From contig NZ_LDJJ01000033.1 in NCBI RefSeq assembly GCF_001431465.1, positions 124,001-188,000 on the forward strand: 64,000 nt of DNA, in the 5' to 3' direction. How positions within the stretch are numbered: the stretch's first letter is position 1; every line of letters begins with the position of its first letter. Position numbers and translations under genes: made by a program. The DNA is from Stenotrophomonas terrae (lineage in GTDB: Bacteria; Pseudomonadota; Gammaproteobacteria; Xanthomonadales; Xanthomonadaceae). The notes under the pieces are model-generated. The model was not told where the DNA came from and made no database searches. It worked only from the letters and a program-made list of their open reading frames with translations. Shown in pieces: positions 16,656 to 25,891 of the stretch.

Positions 16656-18512
16656 ATGTATGACATCGCCAACGCCACTCCTTCAACGCAACCCCACTCC
16701 CGGTACCAAAGCATGAAGATCAAACGTTTCGTCGCCGCTGACATGCGCACCGCCATGAACCTCGTGCGCAAAGAACACGGTCCCGATGCCGTGATCCTGT
16801 CCAATCGACGGATCGAGGAAGGTGTCGAGATCGTGGCGGCCGCACACTACGACGAAACCGCGGTACAGCAGGCATTGGAAGCGACCCGCCCGGCCCCGCC
16901 GGCACCGGCCAAGCCACGCAGCGCCGCCGAAGCCATCATGGCCGCGATGACCCGCCGCAAGGCACCGGAGCCGGAACCGGTCACCGCCACCACCTCGGCC
17001 GTCGCCGCACTGGCGCGCTCGGCGGTAGGCGCCACCGGCCGCTCCATCGACAGCAGCGTCGAGCTGGCGCCGGGCAGCCGCTTCTCCGGCCTGCTCAAGT
17101 CGGCCGCCATCGAGCCGGTCGCAGCGCGTCAGGCCGCCGTCCCGCAGAGCCTGTTTGCCACCCAACCGGCCAGCGCCGACGAACTGCCGGTAGTGCCGGC
17201 ATTCCGTCCCGCCGGCACGGCCGCCGCTGCCGTCACACCGCTTGCCGCCGCCCCGGTCAACACCGCACAGGCCAGCTTTGCCGACGCCATTGCGGCCGTC
17301 ACCATCGCACCGCCGGCACCGACAGCTGCGCCGGTCGAGCGTGCCCGCTTCGTGATTGATCCGCCGATGCCCGAGCCGGCCAGCCTGGCGCCCGTCGCGA
17401 TCCCGGCCATCCCGGCCGCAGCGGTGATCACCGCCCCCAGCCCCGACATCGCAGCACCGGTTGCAACCAGCGCTCCGATCATCACCGCCGCCGCAGAAGC
17501 CGCACAGCCCAACGACGCTGCCATCGCCGACAACGCAGCGGTTGTGACCGCCACCGCCCCGGCCCTGAGCCCGGTGGCGAGCAGCGCGGCCGCGGCCCCA
17601 CGCGACGACGAACAGCTCAGCCAGCTGCGTCAGGAAGTGGCCGGCATGCGCCACCTGATCGAGCGCGAGATGAACCGCTTCACCGACGAACGCCTGCGTG
17701 GCAGCGCGGTGCGCGCCAACGCCTTGGACCTGATGGACGAGTACGGCTTCGACGCCGGCCTGGCCCGCGACGTCGCCACCCAGATTCCGGCCGATATCGA
17801 TCCCAGCCGTGCCCGTGGCCTGATGCTGGGGCTGATTTCCAAGAAGCTGCCGATTGCCCCGGTCGATCCGATGGAAACCGGTGGCGTCATCGCCCTGGTC
17901 GGCCCCACCGGTGCCGGCAAGACCACCACCATCGCCAAGCTGGCCTCGCGCTTTGCCGAAGCCCATGCCGCCCGCGACGTGGCCCTGGTAACCACCGATA
18001 CCCAGCGCATCGGCGCCCGCGAGCAGCTCTATGGCTTCGGCCGCCAGCTCGGCATCGCCGTGCACGAGGCCAACAGCGGCACCGACCTGAACCAGCTGCT
18101 GCAGAAGCTGGCCGACTACAAGCTGGTGCTGATTGACACCGCCGGCCTGGGCCAGCGCGACCGCGCCCTCACCGCCCAGCTGCAGTGGCTGCGTGCCGCC
18201 GGCCAGATCCGCACCCTGCTGGTGCTGCCGGCCAACACGGCTTTCCAGGACATGGACGAAGTGGTGCGCCGCTTCAGCGCCGCCAATCCGCAGGGTGTGG
18301 TGCTGACCAAGCTGGACGAGACCGGCCGCTTCGGCTCGGCCCTGTCGGTAGCGGTCGATCACCGCCTGCCGATCACCTGGGTAACCGACGGCCAGGACGT
18401 TCCGGAAGACCTTTATCGGGCCTCTGCCGCAAATCTGGTACTCCGCCTTGAAGATTTGCGCCGCGCGGCCGATATGCCCTGCAACACGGAGTTGAACAAT
18501 GCAGTCGCGTGA
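16656..18512 (+). CDS. flhF: Flagellar SRP-like GTPase FlhF
   Basis: 618 residues, long for FlhF because of a ~250-residue Ala/Pro-rich linker. The N-terminal B domain starts at MKIKRFVAADMRTAMN, and the NG GTPase core has G1 GPTGAGKTTT near residue 416, TTDTQRIGA, LIDTAGLGQRD and TKLDE. FlhF fixes flagellar position at the cell pole and recruits early basal-body parts. I use ATG 16656, preceded by AAGAAGGAG 11 nt upstream; ATG 16713, directly at MKIKRF, is an alternative without a clear ribosome site. It overlaps flhG by 14 bp. Confidence 0.94.
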   Translation: MYDIANATPSTQPHSRYQSMKIKRFVAADMRTAMNLVRKEHGPDAVILSNRRIEEGVEIVAAAHYDETAVQQALEATRPAPPAPAKPRSAAEAIMAAMTRRKAPEPEPVTATTSAVAALARSAVGATGRSIDSSVELAPGSRFSGLLKSAAIEPVAARQAAVPQSLFATQPASADELPVVPAFRPAGTAAAAVTPLAAAPVNTAQASFADAIAAVTIAPPAPTAAPVERARFVIDPPMPEPASLAPVAIPAIPAAAVITAPSPDIAAPVATSAPIITAAAEAAQPNDAAIADNAAVVTATAPALSPVASSAAAAPRDDEQLSQLRQEVAGMRHLIEREMNRFTDERLRGSAVRANALDLMDEYGFDAGLARDVATQIPADIDPSRARGLMLGLISKKLPIAPVDPMETGGVIALVGPTGAGKTTTIAKLASRFAEAHAARDVALVTTDTQRIGAREQLYGFGRQLGIAVHEANSGTDLNQLLQKLADYKLVLIDTAGLGQRDRALTAQLQWLRAAGQIRTLLVLPANTAFQDMDEVVRRFSAANPQGVVLTKLDETGRFGSALSVAVDHRLPITWVTDGQDVPEDLYRASAANLVLRLEDLRRAADMPCNTELNNAVA

Positions 18513-19383
18513 GTACGCCAAGCTGACCAACACCTTCCCGCTGTCGGCTACCCGGCACGAACCGGCCGGCCCGGTACGCACCATCGCGGTGACCGGCGGC
18601 AAGGGCGGTGTGGGCAAAACCAATGTCTCGGCCAATCTGGCCGTGGCACTGGCAGGCATGGGCAAACGTACGCTGCTGCTGGACGCCGACCTGGGCCTGG
18701 CCAATATCGACGTGGTCCTTGGCCTGCAGCCCAAGCACACCCTGGCCGACCTGGTCGCCGGCCGCGCCACGCTTGAAGAAGTAATCATCGAAGGCCCCAA
18801 CGGCGTGCTGGTAGTGCCAGCCGCCTCGGGCCGCCGGCACATGGCTGAGCTGCAACCGGCCGAGCATGTCGGCCTGGTCAATGTGTTCTCCGAGCTCGAA
18901 CGCGACCTCGATGTGATGATCATCGATACCGCCGCCGGCATCACCGACAGCGTGCTGACCTTCTGCCAGGCCGCCCAGGACACCGTGGTGGTGGTCTGCG
19001 ACGAGCCGGCCTCGATCACCGATGCCTATGCCTTGATCAAGGTGCTCTCGCGCGAGCGCGGCGTGGACCGCATCCAGGTGGTGGCCAACATGGTCCGCGA
19101 CCCGAATGAAGGCCGCGCCCTGTACGAGAAGCTGGTGCGGGTCTGCGAAAAGTTCCTGATCGATGTCTCGCTGAACTACCTGGGCTGCGTGCCGCAGGAC
19201 GACTGGCTGCGCCTGTCGGTGCAGCGCCAGCAGCCGGTGGTCAAGCTCTACCCTTCCGCGCCGGCATCGCTGGCCATCAACGAAATCGCCCGTCGCACCG
19301 CGCGCTGGCAAGCCCCAACCGCCCCGCGCGGCGGCGTTGAGTTCTTCCTGGAACGCATCATCCAGCAGAAGGTGAAGGCATGA
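18499..19383 (+). CDS. flhG: Flagellar number regulator FlhG (FleN), MinD-like ATPase
   Basis: 294 residues. A deviant Walker A motif GGKGGVGKTN, the switch LLLDADLGLANID and the downstream IIDTAAGI are those of MinD/ParA ATPases. FlhG restrains flagellar number by antagonising FlhF and FleQ. The N-terminus (MQSREYAKLTNTFPLSATR) lacks an obvious DQAxxLR motif, the element that in other FlhG proteins stimulates FlhF GTPase activity. The C-terminal helix can serve as a membrane-targeting sequence. It lies between flhF and fliA with overlaps on both sides. Confidence 0.93.
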   Translation: MQSREYAKLTNTFPLSATRHEPAGPVRTIAVTGGKGGVGKTNVSANLAVALAGMGKRTLLLDADLGLANIDVVLGLQPKHTLADLVAGRATLEEVIIEGPNGVLVVPAASGRRHMAELQPAEHVGLVNVFSELERDLDVMIIDTAAGITDSVLTFCQAAQDTVVVVCDEPASITDAYALIKVLSRERGVDRIQVVANMVRDPNEGRALYEKLVRVCEKFLIDVSLNYLGCVPQDDWLRLSVQRQQPVVKLYPSAPASLAINEIARRTARWQAPTAPRGGVEFFLERIIQQKVKA

Positions 19384-20129
19384 ACAATGCAGCCGCTCAA
19401 TACCGTGAAGTCCAGCGCAATGCGGCCAATGACTGCATCGCCCGCCACGCTGACCTGGTCCGCCGCATCGCCCATCACCTGGCCGCGCGCCTGCCGGCCA
19501 GTGTCGAGGTCGATGACCTGATCCAGGCCGGCATGATGGGCCTGATCGAAGCCTCGCGCAGCTACGACGCCGAACAGGGCGCCTCGTTCGAGACCTATGC
19601 GTCGATCCGCATCCGCGGCTCGATGATCGACGAGATCCGCCGTGGCGACTGGGTGCCGCGCTCGGTGCACCGCCGTGCCCGTGATGCCGCCGCCACCATC
19701 CGCCGCCTGGAGCAGAGCACCGGCCGTTCGGCCAGCGCCAGCGAAGTGGCCGCGGCGATGGAGCTGCCCCTGCCCGAATACATGCGGCTGGTCGAAGACG
19801 CCTCGCGCGGCCAGGTGCTGAGCCTGGAATCGCGCATCGAAGACCAAGGCGAACTGGATACCCCGACCACCGGCGGCCCCAATCCGCAGCAGGTCCTGGA
19901 GCGCAGCCAGTTTGGTGCCGAGCTGGGCAAGGCCATCGGCCAGCTGCCCGAGCGCGAACAGCTGGTGCTGTCGCTGTACTACGAGCAGGAATTGAACCTG
20001 AAGGAAATCGGCGCGGTATTGGGCGTAAGCGAATCCCGCGTCTGTCAGATCCACGGCCAAGCCATGCTGCGCCTGCGCGGGCGGCTGAAGATTTTCGAGG
20101 CGGCCGACGCCGGCCTCGAGGAACCATGA
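19380..20129 (+). CDS. fliA: Flagellar sigma factor FliA (sigma-28)
   Basis: 249 residues with sigma region 2 ([37 protein letters not shown]), region 3 and region 4 helix-turn-helix ([20 protein letters not shown]). Transcribes late flagellar and chemotaxis genes from TAAA-N15-GCCGATAA promoters; several near-consensus sites occur later in this window. Its ATG overlaps the flhG stop. The anti-sigma gene flgM is not in the window. Confidence 0.96.
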   Translation: MNNAAAQYREVQRNAANDCIARHADLVRRIAHHLAARLPASVEVDDLIQAGMMGLIEASRSYDAEQGASFETYASIRIRGSMIDEIRRGDWVPRSVHRRARDAAATIRRLEQSTGRSASASEVAAAMELPLPEYMRLVEDASRGQVLSLESRIEDQGELDTPTTGGPNPQQVLERSQFGAELGKAIGQLPEREQLVLSLYYEQELNLKEIGAVLGVSESRVCQIHGQAMLRLRGRLKIFEAADAGLEEP

Positions 20130-20142
20130 AGAGGAAAGTCTT

Positions 20143-20535
20143 TTGAACAAGAACATGCGCATCCTGATCGTTGACGACTTCTCGACGATGCGCCGCATCG
20201 TCAAGAACCTGCTCGGCGATCTGGGCTTCACCAATACCGCCGAAGCCGAGGACGGGCATGCCGCGCTGTCACTGCTGCAGAGCCAGTCCTTCGATTTCGT
20301 GGTCACCGACTGGAACATGCCGGTGATGACCGGTATCGAGCTGCTCAAGGCGATCCGCAACGACGCCAAGCTCAAGACCCTGCCGGTACTGATGGTCACC
20401 GCTGAAGCCAAGCGCGAGCAGATCATCGAGGCCGCGCAGAGCGGCGTGAACGGCTACATCATCAAGCCGTTCACCGCGCAGACGCTGGAAGAGAAGCTCG
20501 GCAAGATCTTCGAACGCCTGGCAGCGAGCGCCTGA
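20143..20535 (+). CDS. cheY: Chemotaxis response regulator CheY (first system)
   Basis: 130 residues, a lone receiver domain. Acid pocket DD ([12 protein letters not shown]), phospho-acceptor Asp in [10 protein letters not shown], conserved Thr/Ala in VTAEAK and Lys in YIIKPF. The TTG at 20143 is well placed after GAGGAAAG and gives the usual N-terminus MNKNMRIL; ATG 20155 would remove four residues. Phospho-CheY binds the flagellar switch. It overlaps cheZ by one base. Confidence 0.95.
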   Translation: MNKNMRILIVDDFSTMRRIVKNLLGDLGFTNTAEAEDGHAALSLLQSQSFDFVVTDWNMPVMTGIELLKAIRNDAKLKTLPVLMVTAEAKREQIIEAAQSGVNGYIIKPFTAQTLEEKLGKIFERLAASA

Positions 20536-21155
20536 TGGACGGCCTCGGGGAAGCCCTGAACGACAAATCGGCCCTGGTGCAACGCCTGCAGGACGCCTTG
20601 GCTGCCCTGGAAAGTGGCGACGAAGCCGGCTGGCGCCGGGAAATCGATGCGCTGGCGGCCTTGCGCACCCAGCCGATGATGTCCGGCCTGGGCCGGCTTG
20701 CGCGCGAGTTGGGCCAGGCACTGGGCGAGCTGCCCAGCGTGCCCAGCGAAGCCGGCGAGCTGGACGACGCCTGCGCGCGCCTGGACCACGTGGTGGAAAT
20801 GACCGAGCAGGCCACCCACCGCACCCTGGACCTGGCCGAGGAATGCCGCGCGCTGACCGAACGCCTGCGCGCCGACGGACTCAATGCCGATCAGGGCGAA
20901 ATCCTCGAACGCATCCGCCACAACCTCACCGAGGTAGCACTGACCCAGAGCTACCAGGACCTGACCGGGCAGATCATCCGTCGCGTGGTCGGCATCGTCC
21001 GCCGCGTGCATGAAGGCTTTGGCGCGCTCGGCCTGCCGCCCCCGGAAGAAGACGCGCGCAACCAGGGCTTGGCCGGCCCGGCCGTCAACGGCCTGGACCG
21101 CCATGCCGTCTCGCAGGTGGATGCCGACGACCTGCTCTCGGACCTGGGGCTGTAA
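20535..21155 (+). CDS. cheZ: CheY phosphatase CheZ
   Basis: 206 residues, largely helical. The active-site helix contains EVALTQSYQDLTGQIIRRV, where the Q in the DLTGQ motif is the catalytic glutamine that inserts into the CheY site. The C-terminal tail VDADDLLSDLGL is the CheY-tethering peptide. Only the first chemotaxis set has a CheZ; the second has none. Confidence 0.94.
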   Translation: MDGLGEALNDKSALVQRLQDALAALESGDEAGWRREIDALAALRTQPMMSGLGRLARELGQALGELPSVPSEAGELDDACARLDHVVEMTEQATHRTLDLAEECRALTERLRADGLNADQGEILERIRHNLTEVALTQSYQDLTGQIIRRVVGIVRRVHEGFGALGLPPPEEDARNQGLAGPAVNGLDRHAVSQVDADDLLSDLGL

Positions 21156-21158
21156 GCC

Positions 21159-23027
21159 ATGAGTGCTTTTGCCGACGACATCGCCGCCGACTTCATCCTC
21201 GAAGCGCAGGAGATCCTGGATCGCCTCGGCGAGCAGCTGGTGACGCTGGAACAGGCGCCGCACGATAGCGAGCAGCTCAACGCCGTGTTTCGCGGCTTCC
21301 ATACGCTCAAGGGTGGCGCCGGTTTTCTGGCGATCCATCCCATGGTTGAGCTGTGCCACGCCGCCGAGGAAACCCTGGGCATGGCGCGTGCCGGCAAGGC
21401 TGAACTGCTGGCGCATCATTTCGATGCCGCCCAGCAATCGCTGGACTGGCTGCAGGCCATGCTCGACGCGGTGTCCTCCGGCACCGATCCTGAGCATGCA
21501 CCGGCCGCGCTGATTGCCCAGTTCGACGTCGGCACCGCCCCTGTGGTGGTAGCCGCCCCGGTGGCCGCCGCAGCCAGCGACAGCGAACTGATCAGCGAAG
21601 ACGAATTCGAAGCCCTGCTCAATGAGCTGCATGGCAGCGGTACCCCCGGTGCCCAGCCCATCACGGCCAAGGCCGACGACGGGCTGATCGACGAGGATGA
21701 ATTTGAAGCCCTGCTCGACAAGCTTCACGGCGGTGCCGCCCCTGGCGCCGTCGCGTTGCAGGCCGCTCCTGTCGCAACACCGGCACCGGCGCCGACAGCG
21801 GCACCACCGCGCGCTGCTGTCCCGGCCCGCCCTGCTGCAGCGGCCGCCAAGCCGGCCGCCGCCAAAGCCGCCGAGCCCGAGCACACCGTTCGCGTTGACA
21901 CCAAACGCCTGGACGCCATCGTCAACCTGATTGGCGAACTGGTGCTGGCGCGCAATCGGCTCAAGACCCTGCGTACCCGCCTCAAGGACGAGGAACTGGA
22001 CCGCGCCGTGTCCACCCTGGATATCGCCACCGCACGCCTGCAATCGGCGGTCATGCGTACCCGCATGCAGCCGGTGGGCAAGGTGTTCTCGCGCTTCCCC
22101 AAGGTCGCCCGCGATGTGGCCCGTTCGCTGCAAAAAGAGGTCGATCTGGAATTGATCGGCGCCGATACCGAACTGGACCGCAACCTGGTCGAAGCGCTGG
22201 CCGACCCGCTGGTGCACCTAGTGCGCAACGCCATCGACCATGGCGTGGAATCGCCCGAGCTGCGCGAAGCACAGGGCAAGGCACGGATGGGCCGGGTGCG
22301 CCTGTCGGCACAGCAGGAAGGCGACTACGTCAGCATCGAAGTACAGGACGACGGCGCCGGCATCGATCCGGAACGGCTGCGCGCCAAGGCCCGCGACAAG
22401 GGCCTGATCGATCCCGAAGCGGCCGCCCGCCTGACCAGCGAAGAGTGTCTGCACCTGGTGTTCCTCCCCGGTTTCTCGACCAAGCAGGAAGTCACCGACA
22501 TCTCCGGCCGGGGCGTCGGCATGGACGTGGTGCAGTCACGCATCCGCGAGCTCAGTGGCCAGATCCAGATCCAATCCGAACTGGGCCGCGGCAGCCGTTT
22601 CCTGATCCGCGTGCCGCTGACCCTGGCGATCCTGCCGACCCTGCTGGTGCAGGCCGGTGACGATGTCTACGCGCTGCCATTGGCGCGAGTAATGGAAGTG
22701 CTGCATGCACCGGCCACCTCGCTGGGCTGGTTCGACGGCCGCGCCGTGTTGGACCGCAAATCCCACACCCTGGCCCTGCTGGATCTGCGCCAGTGGCTGG
22801 GGGTCACCCCGGCGCCATCAACGCTGCTGACCATCGTCGTGCTGCAGATGGGCGAAGCCCGTTTCGGCCTGGTGGTGGACCAGGTACGTGGCCGCGAGGA
22901 AGTGGTGATCAAGCCGCTGCCGCGCGCACTGCGCGGACTCAATGGCTATGCCGGCGCCACCCTGATCGGCGACGGGCGGATGGCCTTGATTCTGGATGTG
23001 GATGGGCTGCGCGGAGGGCAAGGGTGA
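21159..23027 (+). CDS. cheA: Chemotaxis histidine kinase CheA (first system)
   Basis: 622 residues. P1 Hpt domain with His48 in FRGFHTLKGGAGF; a linker (about 110-245) with no normal P2 but two copies of an acidic motif, LISEDEFEALLNELHG (144-159) and LIDEDEFEALLDKLHG (176-191); P3 dimerisation; P4 ATPase with VHLVRNAIDHGVE, DDGAGID and GRGVGMDVV; P5 CheW-like coupling domain. The paired motifs resemble the short linear region of CheA that docks ParP-type CheW proteins in polar systems. It follows cheZ by 3 bp and ends the flhB-to-cheA run. Confidence 0.95.
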   Translation: MSAFADDIAADFILEAQEILDRLGEQLVTLEQAPHDSEQLNAVFRGFHTLKGGAGFLAIHPMVELCHAAEETLGMARAGKAELLAHHFDAAQQSLDWLQAMLDAVSSGTDPEHAPAALIAQFDVGTAPVVVAAPVAAAASDSELISEDEFEALLNELHGSGTPGAQPITAKADDGLIDEDEFEALLDKLHGGAAPGAVALQAAPVATPAPAPTAAPPRAAVPARPAAAAAKPAAAKAAEPEHTVRVDTKRLDAIVNLIGELVLARNRLKTLRTRLKDEELDRAVSTLDIATARLQSAVMRTRMQPVGKVFSRFPKVARDVARSLQKEVDLELIGADTELDRNLVEALADPLVHLVRNAIDHGVESPELREAQGKARMGRVRLSAQQEGDYVSIEVQDDGAGIDPERLRAKARDKGLIDPEAAARLTSEECLHLVFLPGFSTKQEVTDISGRGVGMDVVQSRIRELSGQIQIQSELGRGSRFLIRVPLTLAILPTLLVQAGDDVYALPLARVMEVLHAPATSLGWFDGRAVLDRKSHTLALLDLRQWLGVTPAPSTLLTIVVLQMGEARFGLVVDQVRGREEVVIKPLPRALRGLNGYAGATLIGDGRMALILDVDGLRGGQG

Positions 23028-23047
23028 GTGATCTCGTGATTGCAGCC

Positions 23048-23380
23048 GCACCGTTCGCGATCCCGCTAGTCCCCTCTCCCGCTTGCGGGAGAGGGCGCCC
23101 CACGAAGACGGGGCGGGTGAGGGGCGCGTTTAGCCTCTAACCGGCACCGTTCGCGATCCCGCTAGTCCCCTCTCCCGCCTGCGGGAGAGGGCGCCCCGCG
23201 AAGACGGGGCGGGTGAGGGGCGCTTTTGGCTTCTAAAGCTTGAAGCTGCCCTCACCCCAACCCCTCTCCCGCACGCGGGAGAGGGGCTTAAGCAAAAGCC
23301 CTGCCGATTCAAGACTGCTCCAACAGCGCCCTCGCCCCAACCCCTCTCCCGCAAGCGGGAGAGGGGCTAGCAAAGCCCCC
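23048..23380. repeat. Repeat cluster between cheA and motA: tandem 96-bp unit and C-rich palindromes
   Basis: Four CCCCTCTCCCGC-N-GCGGGAGAGGG palindromes start at 23071, 23167, 23261 and 23341. The first two are part of a 96-bp tandem duplication (units from 23048 and 23144). The last two are in opposite orientation and part of a ~75-bp duplication that also copied the -35 region of the motA promoter (23304-23324 against 23379-23399, one mismatch in 21). Nothing coding is visible in this 390-bp spacer. Confidence 0.85.
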
Positions 23381-23383
23381 GAT

Positions 23384-23410
23384 TCAAGACCGCTCCAACC
23401 AGGCCGATAT
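23384..23410 (+). promoter_or_regulatory. Sigma-28 promoter of motA-motB-parA-cheW
   Basis: TCAA (23384-23387), 15 bp, GCCGATAT (23403-23410). The expected start point is only about 0-2 bases before the motA ATG at 23418, suggesting a leaderless or nearly leaderless message. Confidence 0.75.
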
Positions 23411-23417
23411 ACGCACC

Positions 23418-24158
23418 ATGGACCGACTCAGCATCATTGGACTTTTCCTCGCCCTCGCCTCGCTGGTGGGTGGCAGCATCCTCAAAGGCGCGGGCCTGTC
23501 CTCGCTGTGGTCACCGGCTGCGTTCGTGATCGTCATCGTCGGCACCTTGGCCGCCATCCTGCTGCACACCTCGCCGGCAGTGTTCAAACACGCCTTCAAG
23601 ATCGTGCGCTGGGTGATCCGGCCGCCGGCCAGCGACCGCCGCGCGCTGGTCCAGCAGATCGTGGACTGGAGCAATATCGCGCGCCGCCAGGGCCTGCTCG
23701 GGCTGGAGCCGCAGGTCGAGATGCAGGACGACCCGTTCATCCGCAAAGGCCTGCAGCTGGTGGTTGACGGCGTTGAGCCGGACACCATCCGTCACATGCT
23801 GGAAATCGAACTGGGCAGCCAGGAGCAGCAGGATCTGGCCGCCACCAAGGTGTTCGAGGGCATGGGCATCTACGCCCCTACCCTGGGCATCATCGGCGCC
23901 GTGCTCGGGCTGATCGCAGTGATGAAGAACCTGGCCGATCCGAGCAAGCTCGGCCACGGCATCGCTGCCGCGTTCACCGCCACCATCTACGGCATTGCCT
24001 CGGCCAACCTGCTGTTTCTGCCGGTCTCGGCCAAGCTCAAGGGCGTGATCGCCAGCAGCTGCCGCGAGCGCGAAATGATCATCGAAGGCCTGATCGCCAT
24101 TGCCCAGGGCGAAAACCCGCGCAATATCGAGAACAGCCTGGCCGGCTTCGTGAACTGA
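23418..24158 (+). CDS. motA: Flagellar stator protein MotA (MotC-type)
   Basis: 246 residues with four membrane helices: an N-terminal pair, and a C-terminal pair containing the conserved prolines in GIYAPTLGIIGAVLGLIAVM and TATIYGIASANLLFLPV. The cytoplasmic loop carries charged residues that engage FliG. Starts MDRLSIIG as in its relatives. It forms the proton-driven stator with the next gene, 3 bp downstream. Pseudomonads call this second stator MotC; whether a second MotAB pair exists elsewhere cannot be seen. Confidence 0.93.
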   Translation: MDRLSIIGLFLALASLVGGSILKGAGLSSLWSPAAFVIVIVGTLAAILLHTSPAVFKHAFKIVRWVIRPPASDRRALVQQIVDWSNIARRQGLLGLEPQVEMQDDPFIRKGLQLVVDGVEPDTIRHMLEIELGSQEQQDLAATKVFEGMGIYAPTLGIIGAVLGLIAVMKNLADPSKLGHGIAAAFTATIYGIASANLLFLPVSAKLKGVIASSCREREMIIEGLIAIAQGENPRNIENSLAGFVN

Positions 24159-24161
24159 ACC

Positions 24162-25109
24162 ATGGCCCGTCGCAAGCACCACGAAGAGCACGCCAACCAC
24201 GAAGCATGGGCCATCCCCTATGCCGACCTGATGACGCTGCTGCTCGCGTTCTTCGTCGTGATGTACGCGATCTCCTCCTTGAACGAGGGCAAGTACCGGG
24301 TCATGGCCGATGCCCTGACCACCGCCTTCGGTGGCGCCCCGCGTACCATCAGTCAGGTCCAGGTCGGCAATAAACAAGTGCAGGGTGGCGGCTTCGATTC
24401 GCCCTCGGTGATAAGCGCGCCCAGCATGACCGGCGGCGCATTGGCCGACCCCACCCAGCTGCCGTCGATGGCCTCGCATATGCGCATGCCGGTTTCGGCG
24501 CACAACCAGGAACAGCTGCAGCGCGCCGAGCGCCAGCTCAACCAGATCGCCGATCGGCTCAGCAGGTCGCTGGCACCGCTGGTCAAGCAGGGCGTGATCA
24601 CCGTGCGCCGCACCGAGCTGTGGATCGAGGTCGAGATCAACAGCGACATCCTGTTCGGCACCGGCTCGGCAGCACTGGATGTCAGCGCCCGCGACACCCT
24701 GGGCACATTGGCCGATGTGCTGCTCGATGCCCCCAACGGCGTCCGCGTCGAAGGCCATACCGACAACCTGCCGATCGCGACTGCGCAGTTCCCGTCCAAC
24801 TGGGAATTGTCGGCGGCGCGTGCGGCCAGCGTGGTGCACCTGTTCGCCGACCATGGCGTACAGCCGCAACGGCTGGCCATGGTTGGCTACGGCCAGTTCC
24901 GCCCACGCGAAAGCAACGATGCGCCCGAAGGGCGCAACCGCAACCGGCGGGTGATGGTGATCATCCTCGCCGATTCGGCAGCAGCAGCCGATCTGCCTGC
25001 AGCCGGCAACACCACAGCCAGTACCAGCAGCGATGACGACGGTGGCGGCGCTGCCGCCGCATCGGCCATCCGCAGCGCGGTACCGGCGGTCATCGAAGGA
25101 GTCCACTGA
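24162..25109 (+). CDS. motB: Flagellar stator protein MotB (MotD-type)
   Basis: 315 residues. One membrane helix contains the proton-carrying aspartate in PYADLMTLLLAFFVVMY, followed by a plug/linker and a C-terminal OmpA-like peptidoglycan-binding domain (VEGHTDNLPIA, GYGQFRPRESND, NRNRRV). The ~35-residue polar tail rich in A/S/D is less conserved. Its stop overlaps the parA start by one base. Confidence 0.93.
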   Translation: MARRKHHEEHANHEAWAIPYADLMTLLLAFFVVMYAISSLNEGKYRVMADALTTAFGGAPRTISQVQVGNKQVQGGGFDSPSVISAPSMTGGALADPTQLPSMASHMRMPVSAHNQEQLQRAERQLNQIADRLSRSLAPLVKQGVITVRRTELWIEVEINSDILFGTGSAALDVSARDTLGTLADVLLDAPNGVRVEGHTDNLPIATAQFPSNWELSAARAASVVHLFADHGVQPQRLAMVGYGQFRPRESNDAPEGRNRNRRVMVIILADSAAAADLPAAGNTTASTSSDDDGGGAAAASAIRSAVPAVIEGVH

Positions 25110-25891
25110 TGCGCATCTGGGCCATTGCCAACCAAAAAGGCGGCGTCGGCAAAACCACCACTACCCTGTCGCTGGGACGCGGCCTGGCCGCGCGCGGCCA
25201 CAAGGTGCTGCTGATCGACCTGGACCCCCATTCCTCCTTGACCCGCGCCTTCGGCGTGCCTGTCGAGCCGGTGCCGGAAGGCGTGCAGGAGCTGTTCGCC
25301 GCGCCACCGCACGAAATCGCCGCGCTGGCCCGCCACAGTGACATCCCCGGCCTGGACTATCTCTGCGCGCAGGCCTCGCTGGCCACGCTGGAACGGCGCA
25401 GCGCCAACCAGCCAGGTCTGGGCCTGGCGCTGCAGCAGGCGCTGGCCCGCCACGGCGAACAACACGACTACATCCTGCTCGACTGCGCGCCGACGCTGGG
25501 CCTGCTGATGATCAATGCATTGGCAGCGGCCGACCGTCTGATCATTCCCACCCAGGCCGAGCCACTGGCCCTGCATGGCCTGGACGGCATGGTCCGCACC
25601 GGCGAGATGGTGGAGCGCTCGCGCAAGCGCGCCCTGCCGATCTCGGTACTGCCGACCCTGTTCGACCGCCGCACCCGCGCCGGCAACGAAACCCTCAAGC
25701 TGATGCAGGAACGCCACGGCGAGCGCGTCTGGGAAGATGCGATTCCAATCGACACCCGCATCTGCAACCCGGCCGCATTGACCGTGCCGCTGCTAGGTGA
25801 TGATTACCCCGGGCGCGGCATGGCCGCCTACCGCCACGCGCTGGAATGGCTGCTGCTCAGCGAGGCCGCGCAGCTGGAGCGCGCCGCATGA
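25109..25891 (+). CDS. ParA-family ATPase (ParC-like, chemotaxis array positioning)
   Basis: 260 residues with deviant Walker A KGGVGKTTTT, LLIDLDPHSSLT and LLDCAPTLG. Chromosomal ParA proteins encoded next to motor and CheW-like genes in polarly flagellated gammaproteobacteria (ParC in Vibrio, PA1462 in Pseudomonas) place chemosensory arrays at the cell pole. There is no parB-like gene beside it, which argues against plasmid or chromosome partition. It overlaps both motB and the CheW-domain gene, so the three are translated together. Confidence 0.88.
   Translation: MRIWAIANQKGGVGKTTTTLSLGRGLAARGHKVLLIDLDPHSSLTRAFGVPVEPVPEGVQELFAAPPHEIAALARHSDIPGLDYLCAQASLATLERRSANQPGLGLALQQALARHGEQHDYILLDCAPTLGLLMINALAAADRLIIPTQAEPLALHGLDGMVRTGEMVERSRKRALPISVLPTLFDRRTRAGNETLKLMQERHGERVWEDAIPIDTRICNPAALTVPLLGDDYPGRGMAAYRHALEWLLLSEAAQLERAA

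Noticed and set aside
16683-19019. Very long minus-strand open frame opposite flhF/flhG
   Set aside because: It mirrors well-supported genes; long antisense frames are expected in GC-rich DNA with strong third-position bias. No domain or ribosome site.
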